Assembly (NCBI RefSeq): GCF_905220365.1
Contig: NC_061153.1
Span: forward strand, 13,755,299-13,819,298
DNA: 64,000 bases
Origin: Vanessa cardui
Taxonomy: Eukaryota > Arthropoda > Insecta > Lepidoptera > Nymphalidae
Direction: 5' to 3'
Part shown: piece after piece, positions 10,839 through 19,893 of the stretch
How positions within the stretch are numbered: position 1 is the first letter of the stretch
Layout of the letters: the number at the start of each line of letters is the position of its first letter
Notes under the pieces: generated by a model
The model's input: only the letters and a program-made list of their open reading frames with translations
What the model was told of the DNA's origin: nothing
Databases searched by the model: none
Program-made: the position numbers and the translations under genes

Positions 10839-11415
10839 CAACGAGACAGCCAACAAAACCCCACCCCGGCTCGCCTCCTCCTCTGCGAGGTTCCTCACTT
10901 TGGCGATCGCGTCCAGCGTCGAGCGGCCAGGGCGGAAGCCATACTGCCGCTCGCTAAGGCCCGGCTCCATGCCGTCGACTAGGCGGTCGGCGAGCACACG
11001 CTCGAAGAGCTTGCTCACCTCGTCGAGCAGCACGATTGGGCGGTAGGCCGACGGCTGATCGGGCGCTCAACCCTCCTTACGAATGAGTACGAGCTTTCCC
11101 GTTTTCCACCGATCGGGGAACCTGCCTTGAGCCAGGCACGCGGTGAATAAACGCCGGACGCTGTCACCCATTTCGCCCAGTGCGATCGCCAATGCGCGTC
11201 CCGGTATCCCATCGGGCCCTGGGGGTGTCTTCTTTGAGCGGAGCTTAAGCATTGCCGAGACTAATTCCGACTCGGTGACTGGAGACGCCAGGTGGTCGGC
11301 GGCGATGTTGTCACGGCTTCCGGGTGCCATCGGTGGTGGGACAAAATCCCCGCGTTCCGGGAAGAGCGCGCCCACAACTCTCTCCAGTAAGTGTGGCTGG
11401 AGGGTGCTCAGGCGG
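10839..11415 (-). pseudogene. R1 copy 3 reverse transcriptase, N-terminal part
   Basis: Minus-strand fingers region: LERVVGALFPERG near 11350-11390, TPPGPDGIPGRALAIALGE near 11165-11225, KTGKLVLIRKEG, then after a frameshift near 11067 DEVSKLFERVL and QYGFRPGRSTLDAI. It continues into the part at 8843-10031 once the nested element is removed. It stops at about 11415 where gypsy-related sequence starts. Confidence 0.8.
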
Positions 11416-11850
11416 AGAGCATGAGCAACGCATGAGGTACTTGATTGAACGTGGTCCATCAGACGTAGAGCATGAGCAACGTCTGAGAGATCGCCAATAT
11501 AGACAATCCCCCAGATGTGGTATTGAACGCGGGCATAGTTCTCGCATTTAATCTGAGAGATTTATGACGAGGGAGCGATAAGATGAACTATGAACAACAT
11601 CGCTTTTTTTTCTAGGCTTAATGACACCGATGACACGAGTCTTGCGGAAAATATAAGACACGGCATAATTCGCGTCGCATGCATCGGAACTGGGAGAATT
11701 CTGATAGTGACAATCATTCTTACAAACATACGACCAAACAAGCCAGAAATAAAAACAATCGAAGGCAATCTAATGGTATTGAAGATAATAGCAGTTCTGC
11801 CTCACGTATTTTTGAACAATTTATTGAAGCTCTGAAAAGAGGAGTACGAG
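11416..11850 (+). pseudogene. Ty3/gypsy 1 gag remnant
   Basis: Short open stretches in alternating frames: an EHEQR-repeated segment (GGEHEQRM ... VEHEQRLRDRQYRQ) near 11420-11510 and an Asn/Ser-rich stretch ending IFEQFIEALKRGV near 11795-11845. The position just before pol and the hydrophilic composition suggest Gag or the Gag-protease linker. No zinc knuckle is visible. Assignment is by context only. Confidence 0.4.
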
Positions 11851-11874
11851 GTTCATAAAGGCAGCGGAAATTTA

Positions 11875-13260
11875 TTGATTCATAACTTATCTTCCAAAAA
11901 ATATATAGAATTCAAGAAGAACACCCTAATTACTCGCGCATTACCCGTGAAAGGCCTCAACAATGTATGTAACTTATCAACTGTTATGAACGACTATGGA
12001 AATGCAATGATTTATTGTGGAGATACAATAACTACAAGCCAAGAAGCACAATTGAAAACTTTATTAGAAGAATTTAGTGATCGTTTTTCGACAGGACTCA
12101 AAGACTTAGGACTTACCACTGCAACTGAAATGCAAATTAAATTGAAAGACTGTGATCCAGTCGTATGTCGTCCTTATCGGCTGTCACATAAAGAGCGAAC
12201 CCAAGTTCAGGGCATGAAACAAGAAATGCTAGATTCAAATATTATTCAGGAATCGTCATCACCATATGCTAGCCCAATTGTTTTGGTGAAAAAGAAAAGT
12301 GGGGAAAAACAACGTGTTGATTACAGAGCCTTGAACCGGAAAACAGTGAAAGATCATTATCCAATACCACGTGTCGAAGATCAACTGGAACTCCTTGCCG
12401 GTCATATGTTCTTTACATCATTGGATCTCGCATCTGGATACTACCAAAATACCAATATCTGAGGAATCTCGACCAAAAACAGCTTTTGTAATACCCGATG
12501 GATAATTCGAGTAGTTACGAATGCCGTTTGGAGTAGTTAATGCGCCACCTGTATTTCAGCGCACCATCAATAAAGTGTTAGCGGATGCAAAAGTAAAGTT
12601 TGCCATGATCTACATGGACGATATCCTTATTCCAGCTCATAACTTCGAACAAGGAATGTTTCGCCTACGAAAAGTATTATAACTTTTGCGTGAAGGTGGA
12701 CTCACGTTAAATCTCAGCAAATGTAATTTCTTTTACAAAAAAATTGACTTTTTAGGCTTCGAGGTAGGTAGTAATGGCATTCGACCCTGTAGTACAAAAA
12801 CAGAAGCAGTAGCCAAATTTGTACCCCGGAAAAATCAACACGAGGTAAGCCAATTTATGGGCCTTGCTAGTTTCTTCAGACGTTTTGTCAAGAACTTTGC
12901 TATTATAGCACGACCCTTAACCGACCTTCTACGCAAGAATTGTAAGTGGGAGTGGACCTCAGAACAAGTAACAGCATTTGAAACTCTCAAAAGGCGCTTA
13001 TTAATAGGCCAGTTATTGCCATTTATGATCCACACGCTGTGAACGAACTTCATACTGATGCATGCAAGATTGGCGTAGCAGGTGTTCTGTTACAAAAGGA
13101 CAAAGAAGGTTTATTACGTCTAGTTTCTTATTTCAGCCAAACAACTATAGATGAGCAAAAAAAATGACACTCATTTGAATTAGAGACTCTTGCTGTTATT
13201 ACGTCGTTAAACCGGTTTCGCGTATATCTCATTGGAAAACCCTTCTAAATTTATACAGAT
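11875..13260 (+). pseudogene. Ty3/gypsy 1 reverse transcriptase and RNase H
   Basis: Reverse transcriptase motifs in order: NIIQESSSPYASPIVLVKKK (near 12240-12300), RVDYRALNRKTVKDHYPIPR, SLDLASGYYQ (near 12420-12450), RMPFGVVNAPPVFQR (near 12520-12560), catalytic YMDDIL (12610-12630), LNLSKCNFF and a SQFMGLASFFRRFV connection, then RNase H with HTDACKIGVAGVLL (near 13055) and YTDCNA (near 13250). Breaks include a stop in GIS near 12460, stops in DG-FE-LR near 12500-12520, and others near 12680 and 13165. Confidence 0.85.
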
Positions 13261-13539
13261 TGCAACGCCTTAAGGACAACCCCTTACTAAGCGAGATCTG
13301 GTACCACGCATAGCACGTTGGTGGATTCAATTGCAGGAGTTTGATTGTGAAATTGAATACGGGGAGAGGAAGGGGACGGCTCGTGTTGAAGCTCTAACCC
13401 ATTTAAAGCAGCAGCCGCTGAAGCACGTGTTTTGGATGTATTTCATATAGGAACCTATGATTGGCTCAGTACTGCTTGGATGAAGACATTTCAGCAATCG
13501 GGAACATTGTCGAGAATTCAAGCAAAAACGAAAGTATTG

Positions 13540-14330
13540 ACGTGGCAAAGAATTTTAAGTTGAAGAATGGTAGAGTCTATCGTAACACAAATGATGGACT
13601 ACGGTGATTTGTACCAAAAGCAGTGCGTTGGCAAATTTTAAGGAAAAACCATGATGACATTGGCCATTTCAGCTTGGATAAGATGTTAGCTCGAATAAAA
13701 TCATCATATTGGTTTCCCAAGATGCGCAGATTTATTAAAAAGTATGTAAATGCTTGTCTAGAATGCGCTCATCACAAAACATACGGTGGACCTCGGGAAG
13801 GATTCCTTCACCCTATACCTCAAGTAGATAGATCATTTCACACTGTATACGCCGATCATCTTGAACCCTTTGTTCGTAGTAAACGTGGAAACTGCTACTT
13901 GCTAGTGATTATAGACAGATTCACTAAGTTTGTGAACATTACTGCAGTAAGAAATACAAAGGCAACAACTACAGTGCGAACAATGAAAGATCACATAAGC
14001 TATTTTGGCACACCGACAAGGCTTATTAAAGACCGTGGCTCTTGCTTCACGAGTCTGGCCTTTAAGAAATTTAAAGGTACGGTACTTTTTTAAAGGTACT
14101 GGGATCTAAGCATGTTTTAAACACCGGTGCAACGCCAAGATCAAATGACCAAGTCGAAAGATGCAATAGGACAATATTAGACGCACTAGCTACAAAATCA
14201 CACGGAAGAGATGAAAGAAATGAAATGGGATGAATTCGTACCTGAGATCCAAATAGGACTTAATACAACAATAAATAGGACAACACAAAAAATCCTTGTG
14301 ACCTTTTTAGTTATAAGGTTATGAATATAT
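13540..14330 (+). pseudogene. Ty3/gypsy 1 integrase
   Basis: An HHCC zinc domain (NHDDIGHFS ... ACLECAHHK, 13645-13785) is followed by the catalytic core with Asp in VYADHL (near 13850), Asp in LIKDRGSCF (near 14030) and Glu in DQVERCNR (near 14145), i.e. a D,D,E triad. A duplicated GGTACTTTTT near 14080-14100 breaks the frame between the second Asp and the Glu. Stops follow after 14230. Confidence 0.8.
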
Positions 14331-15073
14331 CCGAATCGATATGAAATGACGTTTTGGAAGATACGAATGTGGTCGCGTCATCTGAAGAAGTGCAAAACAT
14401 GAGGAGGGAGAGCGGAGACCGTGTAGAAGTATAACAAATTAAGGATGGAGGTCGTTTTGATGGAGAAAAGGAAACCAGCGCCGCATTATAGGGAAGTGGG
14501 GGACTTGGTGAGAGTTGAAAGAGTCATTAATAGTGGCAATGGAGAGTCAAAAAACTTTTGGCTAAATAACAAGGGCCTTATAGGATTGCTAAAATTTTGC
14601 CGAATGATAGATTTTTCGTAGAAGACACTCCCATAACGAGGAGGCGAAAATCGCCGATATGAAATATGTTGCAGCGGTGGATAGAATGTCCCCCTGGTTA
14701 ACTCACGGCACTCAACTGAAGACTTCCACATATGGTGATACCGACGATATTTAGAAATATAAAGAGTAAGATCTATTTGCCATAATTTCGCCTACTTAAA
14801 TGAAGAAGTTATTGTATGGTATTGTGTGTTAACGTATTCTTGTATTGTGTATTACCTACATATACCTATATAATTTAGATTGTTTATATTTGTTGGTATG
14901 GGGACGTACCGGAGGTCTGATGACCGAGCTGTTAGCATATTTATTAGTATTAAAGTATTATCAGCATAAATAATTCGATTTAAATAGTTGTTACAATTTG
15001 CGTTGATTGTCAACATCCGGTTTTGACTAAACTATTTTTTTTTAAATTGATGGAAACCGGATGTTGCTACAGT
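14331..15073 (+). other. Ty3/gypsy 1 integrase C-terminus and 3' untranslated region
   Basis: 14331-14730 holds badly decayed sequence with faint C-terminal integrase resemblance. 14731-15073 is AT-rich with no ORF. A short repeated ATCCGG..TTTT / AAACCGGATGTTGC pair lies near 15010-15065. Confidence 0.4.
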
Positions 15074-15086
15074 CGGAGGAGGGGCG
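15074..15086 (+). promoter_or_regulatory. Polypurine tract of Ty3/gypsy 1
   Basis: GGAGGAGGGGC-type purine run immediately before the TGTAAAC start of the LTR. This is the expected site of plus-strand primer formation during reverse transcription. Confidence 0.7.
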
Positions 15087-15270
15087 TGTAAACATTAAAT
15101 ACTAGGAGTAAGCCTAGAAATGGTCATTCCTACTTTAATCGTCGAATTGGAATGATCGAGAAAAAAAAATCAATGTTGTATCAGTTTTGATTGTAAACCA
15201 CTTCAGGAGAGATAAGGTATTGATTGTGAGGAGAGTTTTTGTATTATTCCAACAATATAATGTTTATACA
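15087..15270 (+). repeat. 3' LTR of Ty3/gypsy 1 (184 bp)
   Basis: Begins TGTAAACATTA and ends TAATGTTTATACA: short imperfect inverted ends of the TG...CA type. The polypurine tract sits directly upstream. No second copy was found in the window, consistent with loss of the 5' end. Confidence 0.7.
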
Positions 15271-15847
15271 TAAATAAAAATTTTAACAAAAAGAAAAACC
15301 GACTTCAAACAAAACACTATTTTAAAATAAATGAATATGCACGAAAAAGTAATAAAAATAATTGCGTATTCAACATATTTTTTAGAGTCTTCCTAAGTTA
15401 AATGAAATGAAAAATATTAGACTACTTAAAAGTCGATTAACGATTATATCATGTAGTTATAATTATTGGTATATTTGGAGCCGGTGTCAGCCACGGTGCC
15501 CTTGCCCCAACAATCAAAAGAAAGAAGCGATACGAGCCCCTTGATTGATCCAGTATATTATTGTGTAAAAGGTAATTTGTAAAAAACATATTTGTTAAAG
15601 TATTCTCGTATTGTTTTTTGATAGATATACTGTAGGGTTTTATTGGCTGACACCGACTCCAAATATAACAATAATTATAACTACATGATATAATCGTTAA
15701 TCGACTTTTAAGTAGTCTAATATTTTTCATTTCATTTAACTTAGGAAGACTCTAAAACATATGTTGAATACGCAATTATTTTTATTACTTTTTCGTGCAT
15801 ATTCATTTGTTTTAAAATAGTGTTTTGTTTGAAGTCGGTTTTTCTTT
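15271..15847. repeat. Foldback unit F, copy 1
   Basis: Two arms of about 215 bp in inverted orientation (left arm ends near 15490 in GGAGCCGGTGTCAGCC, right arm starts near 15648 with GGCTGACACCGACTCC), separated by a centre of about 150 bp. The outer edges carry GAAAAACCGACTTCAAAC and its inverse. The right outer tail (GTTAAAATTTTATTTATT in other copies) is missing here. Related units lie at 18259, 34309, 40334, 42752, 57695 and 58645. Confidence 0.8.
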
Positions 15848-16957
15848 TTAAGTGAAGCTGATGTTGACTAACTAATTTTTTTTAATATGGATAGATTAAG
15901 CGTTCCGTTTATATAAGTCAGAAACTACTTCGAGGACAATTTCAAAGGAAACTTGCGAATAAAGCAAAAATGGACTTTCGAAAATGCGGATTTAATACGT
16001 CACGCGGCGTAAACTACAAGGATCGCTCGAAAGAGCTGTTATCGAACTCAGCAAAAAAAACTTTGAAAAAGACCAACTATATTTGGAACATCATATGACA
16101 TCACATCACATACACAAAATTTGATTAAAGATAGTAAGAAATTCTGCCCCATATCGCACCCCAACTGCGAGCCGTATAGGAGTTCCAACACTACATAGTA
16201 TAAAACAAAGTCGCTTTCTCTGTCCCTATATCTTTAAATCTACGCAACGGATTTTGATGCGGTTTTTTTTAAAAGATAGTGTGATTCAAGGGGAAGGTTT
16301 GTGTATATAATACATGAACAATATAGTAAAGAAACACTGATAATTTTAGAAGTTTGCGATGTGATGTCGTAAATAAACAAATTCTGTAGTATATTTAGTA
16401 TCAGTATTGCACCCGTGCGAAGCCGGGGTGGGTAGCTAGTTGATTATAATATTCGACTATGATAATTACATAAACATAACCAGATTACGGAAGGTGACTC
16501 AAATATCCAAATAACCTATAAATAAAAGATTCGACTGAGTATCGCTAACGTGCTCCTCAGAATTGTTCCGTTCCCTTCCGTTCCGTTACTTTGTCATGGA
16601 TCCTGTGCTCAGAACCTTACCAAACTTTCACCAAATTACCCTTGAAGTATATATTTTATAATAAAAAAAGAATCATCAAAATTGGTTAACGTGATTTTCA
16701 GTTATTCACCTATTTGTCGCGCATATACATAATGCAAATTTAAGACTTATGTCGTTTTCATATGGATACCATCATCGGAAAAAAATAAAAAAAAAATGGG
16801 ACCCCACGGGAAGCACTACCTTTCAAACAAAAAAAAATTATCAAAATCGGTCCACCCAGTGAAAAGTTATGAGGTAACAAACATAAAAAAAAAAAAAAAA
16901 AAATAAAAAATAACGACGAATTGATAACCTCCTCCTTTTGGAAGTCGGTTGAAAAGA
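15848..16957 (+). repeat. Companion unit H, copy 1, ending in GGAAGTCGGTTG
   Basis: Starts AAGTGAAGCTGATG directly after foldback unit F and ends GGAAGTCGGTTGAAAA at 16957. It includes a small Helitron (about 16199-16440), a poly(A)-rich stretch and CCCCACGGGAAGCACTACC. The inverse of its right edge (AACCGACTTCC) resembles the edge of unit F, so F and H look like parts of one mobile composite. It has no credible coding sequence. Confidence 0.7.
16199..16440 (+). mobile_element. Small non-autonomous Helitron inside unit H
   Basis: The 3' end carries the GC-rich hairpin CCCGTGCGAAGCCGGG followed by GTGGGTAGCTAGT, the usual lepidopteran Helitron terminus. The 5' part has CTATATCTTTAAATCTACGC and TTTTGATGCGG, also typical from memory. 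No Rep/helicase is encoded. The 5' boundary is approximate. Confidence 0.65.
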
Positions 16958-17440
16958 ATATAAAAAAATATTCCATCAATGCTGACATATATACTATTAA
17001 TACAAGAAATAAGAATAAACTTGTAACCCTCAGTTTCCGTTTGCATACGGTAAATAGAACGTTTTTGGGCAATGGTATACACATATATAATAAGATACCG
17101 GAAAATATAATCAATTTACCATTCTTAAAATTTAAAAAGACTATTAAGACTAAATTAATAAATAAATCTTATTATTCATTAAAAGAGTACTTTTTAGAAA
17201 GAAACGCCTGGAGTTAGGCTCGGGTTCCATCATAGGACACTAATTACTGTAAATTGTACATTTACAACTGCATTATAAATCTGTTTATTTAAAAAGAGCA
17301 ACTATGCGAGTTTCTTGCCGTTTCTTCTCGCTAGAAAATTCTTTCCGAAACGGTGGTAGTATTTAATTGTTTACGATTCAAAAACGCTTCATTGTGAAGT
17401 TTACTTGAATAAAATTGATTTGATTTGATTTGATTTGATA
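16958..17440 (+). mobile_element. 5'-truncated Jockey-type non-LTR copy with TTGAT repeat tail
   Basis: Plus-strand ORF2 C-terminus (TINTRNKNKLVTLSFRLHTV, HIYNKIPENI, YYSLKEYFLERNAWS, 16970-17215) then a 3' UTR with CCGTTTCTTCTCGC and AAACGGTGGTAG, ending in a GATTT repeat at 17412-17438. It is related to but distinct from the copies at 7566 and 18849. The 5' side is cut by composite unit H. Confidence 0.8.
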
Positions 17441-17454
17441 CGAAAAGGAAATAA

Positions 17455-18258
17455 CATAATATTATCGATCGACTGGTTAGTGACTTGACAAATAACTGTT
17501 GACTTTAATTCGGGTAAATTATAGTTTGAATAATTAATATTTATTAATTTGGGTAATTCGAAATTAATTTCGTATAGAAAATCTGGATCTTCCCACCACA
17601 CCTGGGAAGTACAAAGTGTATCGAGGTCGACACCGCGCGCAACTAAATCAGCTGGGTTTTGTTTACCAGGTACGTGACGCCACGGGAAATCTTTTGTTAA
17701 ACTATAAATTTCCAAGGTACGGTTTTGAACGTAAGGCTTAAGTAAATTAGTCGGCATACTTAACCACCCTAACACAATTGTCGAATCTGTCCAGAACACT
17801 ATTTTATTGAAGTTAGAACGCAACGATTCACAAATCCGTTTGTACAGTCTCGCGCTCAATAATGCACCGCATAACTCCAACCCAGGTAAGTTGTAAGTCT
17901 TGTCGTTGCCACCTTACGTTTGGAACATAATAAACGCGTGATAACCGTCGACTCGTTGTTAATACTACGAACATAGGCGCAGGCGCCGTACGCTGTCTAT
18001 GAAGCGTCCGTAAATATATGCAGTTCTATACATATTCATTTTTTTTCATTCATCATTGCACATTACGTAACGCGGCATTCTTACACTACTAAGTGACATG
18101 AGGCCAGTGATGAATCGTTTTCATACCTGTTTGCGACGTCACAGGAAACCGGTTCATCCCATTCAAGTTTAAATAGCCAACATTTTTGTAATAAAGTTTT
18201 AGCGACGGTAATAACTGGACTAATTAAACCCAAAGGATCGTAGATTTGTGACGCGTTT
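17455..18258 (-). mobile_element. BEL/Pao LTR retrotransposon fragment (RNase H region)
   Basis: Minus-strand sequence includes SNASQIYDPLGLISPVITVA (near 18170-18255), the BEL/Pao reverse transcriptase-RNase H connection; FTDASKIAYGACAYV (near 17960-18010); PGLELCGALLSARLY (near 17830-17890); FWTDSTIVLGWLS (near 17760-17800); WRHVPGKQNPADLVARG (near 17625-17685) and a VWWEDPDFL block. These are RNase H acidic residues in order. No LTRs, integrase or Gag remain. Confidence 0.85.
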
Positions 18259-18478
18259 GATAAAATAAATAAAATTTTAACAAAAAGAAAAACCGACTTC
18301 AAACAAAACATTATTTTAAAATAAATAAAAATGCTCTAAAAAGCAATAAAAATAATTGCATATTTAACATATTTCTTAGAATCCTCCTAGGTAAAATGAA
18401 ATGAAAAATATTAGACTACTTAAAAGTCGATTTACGATTATATAACGTAGTTATAGTTATTGTTATATTTGGAGCCGT
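18259..18478 (+). repeat. Solo left arm of foldback unit F
   Basis: Matches the left arm of the F units (AAAAACCGACTTCAAAC near 18290, AGACTACTTAAAAGTCGATT near 18410) but stops at GGAGCCG without centre or right arm. It shares CTCCTAGGTAAAATG with the copy in 16S at 42752, so these two look like an older subfamily than the F copies at 15271, 34309, 57695 and 58645. Confidence 0.7.
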
Positions 18479-18479
18479 T

Positions 18480-18848
18480 CGGTTGGACGTTTACTCCAGG
18501 CAGCAGAAGTCTGTTCCGGTAAACCTACTATAATGAATTTTTTTCTCTCAAATTGCGTTCTTGTAATTCTCGAATATATTTTAAATTATTATATAAATTC
18601 GCTGAAGAGGAAGCCGTTATTGACGTTATATTTTTAAGATGAGAAATTTCGGATTCTTGAGCTTTAATAGTTTCTTCATTACTAAGTATCTTACTTTCAA
18701 GTTCCGAAATTTTTATGGTTTATCTGATTTTGTTCAAACGATATGTTAGTAGCTGAAGTTTTAATTTCTTCAATTTGAATTTTTATATCTGATATATTTT
18801 GTTCATGACAGTTAATATTTTTTTGCAAAAGTGCACTATTAAAAAAAA
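18480..18848 (-). pseudogene. Coiled-coil ORF1 fragment of a non-LTR element
   Basis: The minus strand encodes heptad-like sequence in two frames (ISDIKIQIEEIKTSATNISF and KISELESKILSNEETIKAQE ... LKYIRELQERNL). It resembles the coiled coil in ORF1 of the plus-strand element that starts at 19506, but in the opposite orientation. It is cut on both sides by other repeats. Confidence 0.5.
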
Positions 18849-19505
18849 AATCAAAAATCAAAATAAACTTTATTCAAGTAGGCTTTTATAAGCATTTTTG
18901 AATCGTCATTTTACAATTAAGTGAAGCTACCACCAGTTCGGAAAGTAGATTCTACCGAGAAGAACCTGCAAGAAACTCAGAATTTACTCTTTTTTAACAT
19001 TTAAAAAATACAAAGTCATGTTAATTAAATACAATTGTTTAAATTAATATATCCTGCTTGGAAGTCAACAGGTATTAATTCCACGCTTTTATATCATCTA
19101 TAAAATCTTGTATCGAATAATATGCTTTTTCTACCAATGTATTTTTTACAAACGATTTGAATTTACTAAACGGCAAAATTAAAAATTTCAATAAAATTAT
19201 TATAGAAACGGATACCTTGCCCCAAGAAGGATCTATTGACTTTGCGGAGTCGGAAACTTGGCGTTATAAGCTTATCCTTACTCCTAGTGCACATACAATG
19301 ATTATCACTGATTTTATGAAAGTGATCAATGTTACTGTGAATATACATAATATCGTTGTAAATATATTGCGACGCAACAGTGAGTATTCCCACTTTGTTA
19401 AAAACATCCCGAAGAGAGTCTCTAGCGCCAAGATTATAAATAAACCGGATGGCTCTCAGTGCAGCGCTAGCAGCGCACGGTGTTACATTAGCTCCGTAAT
19501 TTATT
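18849..19505 (-). mobile_element. 5'-truncated Jockey-type non-LTR copy with TTTTGA tail
   Basis: Sister copy of 7566-8107: same 3' UTR with CCAGTTCGGAAAG and TTTTGA-type tail at 18849-18865, same ORF2 C-terminus (CMCTRSKDKLITPSFRLRK), but longer at the 5' side (RFIYNLGARDSLRDVFNKVG, GILTVASQYIYNDIMY). It abuts the 5' UTR of the element at 19506. Confidence 0.8.
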
Positions 19506-19791
19506 TGTGCTTAAAAATATTAAATCGACAATATTTCAATTTATTTCGTCATTAAATGTAAACATACAGACTAAGTTGCCGTGAAGTGTCATTATCTCAC
19601 TAAAATCTGTTTTATAAACAACATACAAACACAAAATATCAGTGCAAAGATATGGGTGTCAGTTACAAAGTTTAAAACGTTGTGTGTCTTGTGTCTTGCA
19701 AAAGTAGTGTCAATGACCTCAGCTATACTCAATGAACAAAGTATCCTTATAAGTTACATACTGTAGTGTAAATTCACCACAAAGTCTAACA

Positions 19792-19861
19792 CGCCCGTGG
19801 ACTTACTAGATGCCCTACTGCTTTAAGTCAAAAAGTCGTGGGTTCAAATCTCACATCGGCG
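19792..19861 (+). ncRNA. tRNA-like segment in the 5' UTR of the non-LTR element
   Basis: A T-arm-like GTGGGTTCAAATCTCAC (19838-19854, B-box GGTTCAAATC) is followed by ATCGGCG. That pairs, apart from one mismatch and one G-U, with CGCCCGT at 19792-19798. The span is 70 nt. The anticodon arm and D-arm do not fold cleanly and the A-box is weak, so it is tRNA-derived at most, not a functional tRNA gene. ORF1 starts 33 bases downstream. Confidence 0.4.
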
Positions 19862-19893
19862 AGGATTATATTTTTCAAACAATTTTTACAACG

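Larger units (their letters stand above)
8656..11415 (-). mobile_element. R1-clade non-LTR retrotransposon, copy 3, split by a nested Jockey-type copy
   Basis: Minus-strand ORF2 reverse transcriptase on both sides of an insertion at 10032-10834: the N-terminal half at 10839-11415, the rest at 8843-10031. The 3' UTR (8670-8840, GC-rich with GGGGGACCGGGAGGGG) ends in a T run at 8657-8668, i.e. the poly(A) of the minus-strand element. The endonuclease and ORF1 are absent; the right end abuts a Ty3/gypsy fragment. Confidence 0.85.
11416..15270 (+). mobile_element. Ty3/gypsy LTR retrotransposon 1, 5'-truncated and decayed
   Basis: Plus-strand remnants of gag (11416-11850), protease/reverse transcriptase/RNase H (11875-13260), integrase (13540-14310), a noncoding stretch, a polypurine tract and one LTR. 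Stops and frameshifts are frequent. No 5' LTR or primer-binding site is present. It probably lost its 5' end at the junction with R1 copy 3. Confidence 0.8.

Noticed and set aside
16758..17114. 118-codon minus-strand ORF with hydrophobic and Phe-rich sequence
   Set aside because: Phe comes from the poly(A) run read in reverse; it crosses the border between unit H and a non-LTR copy.
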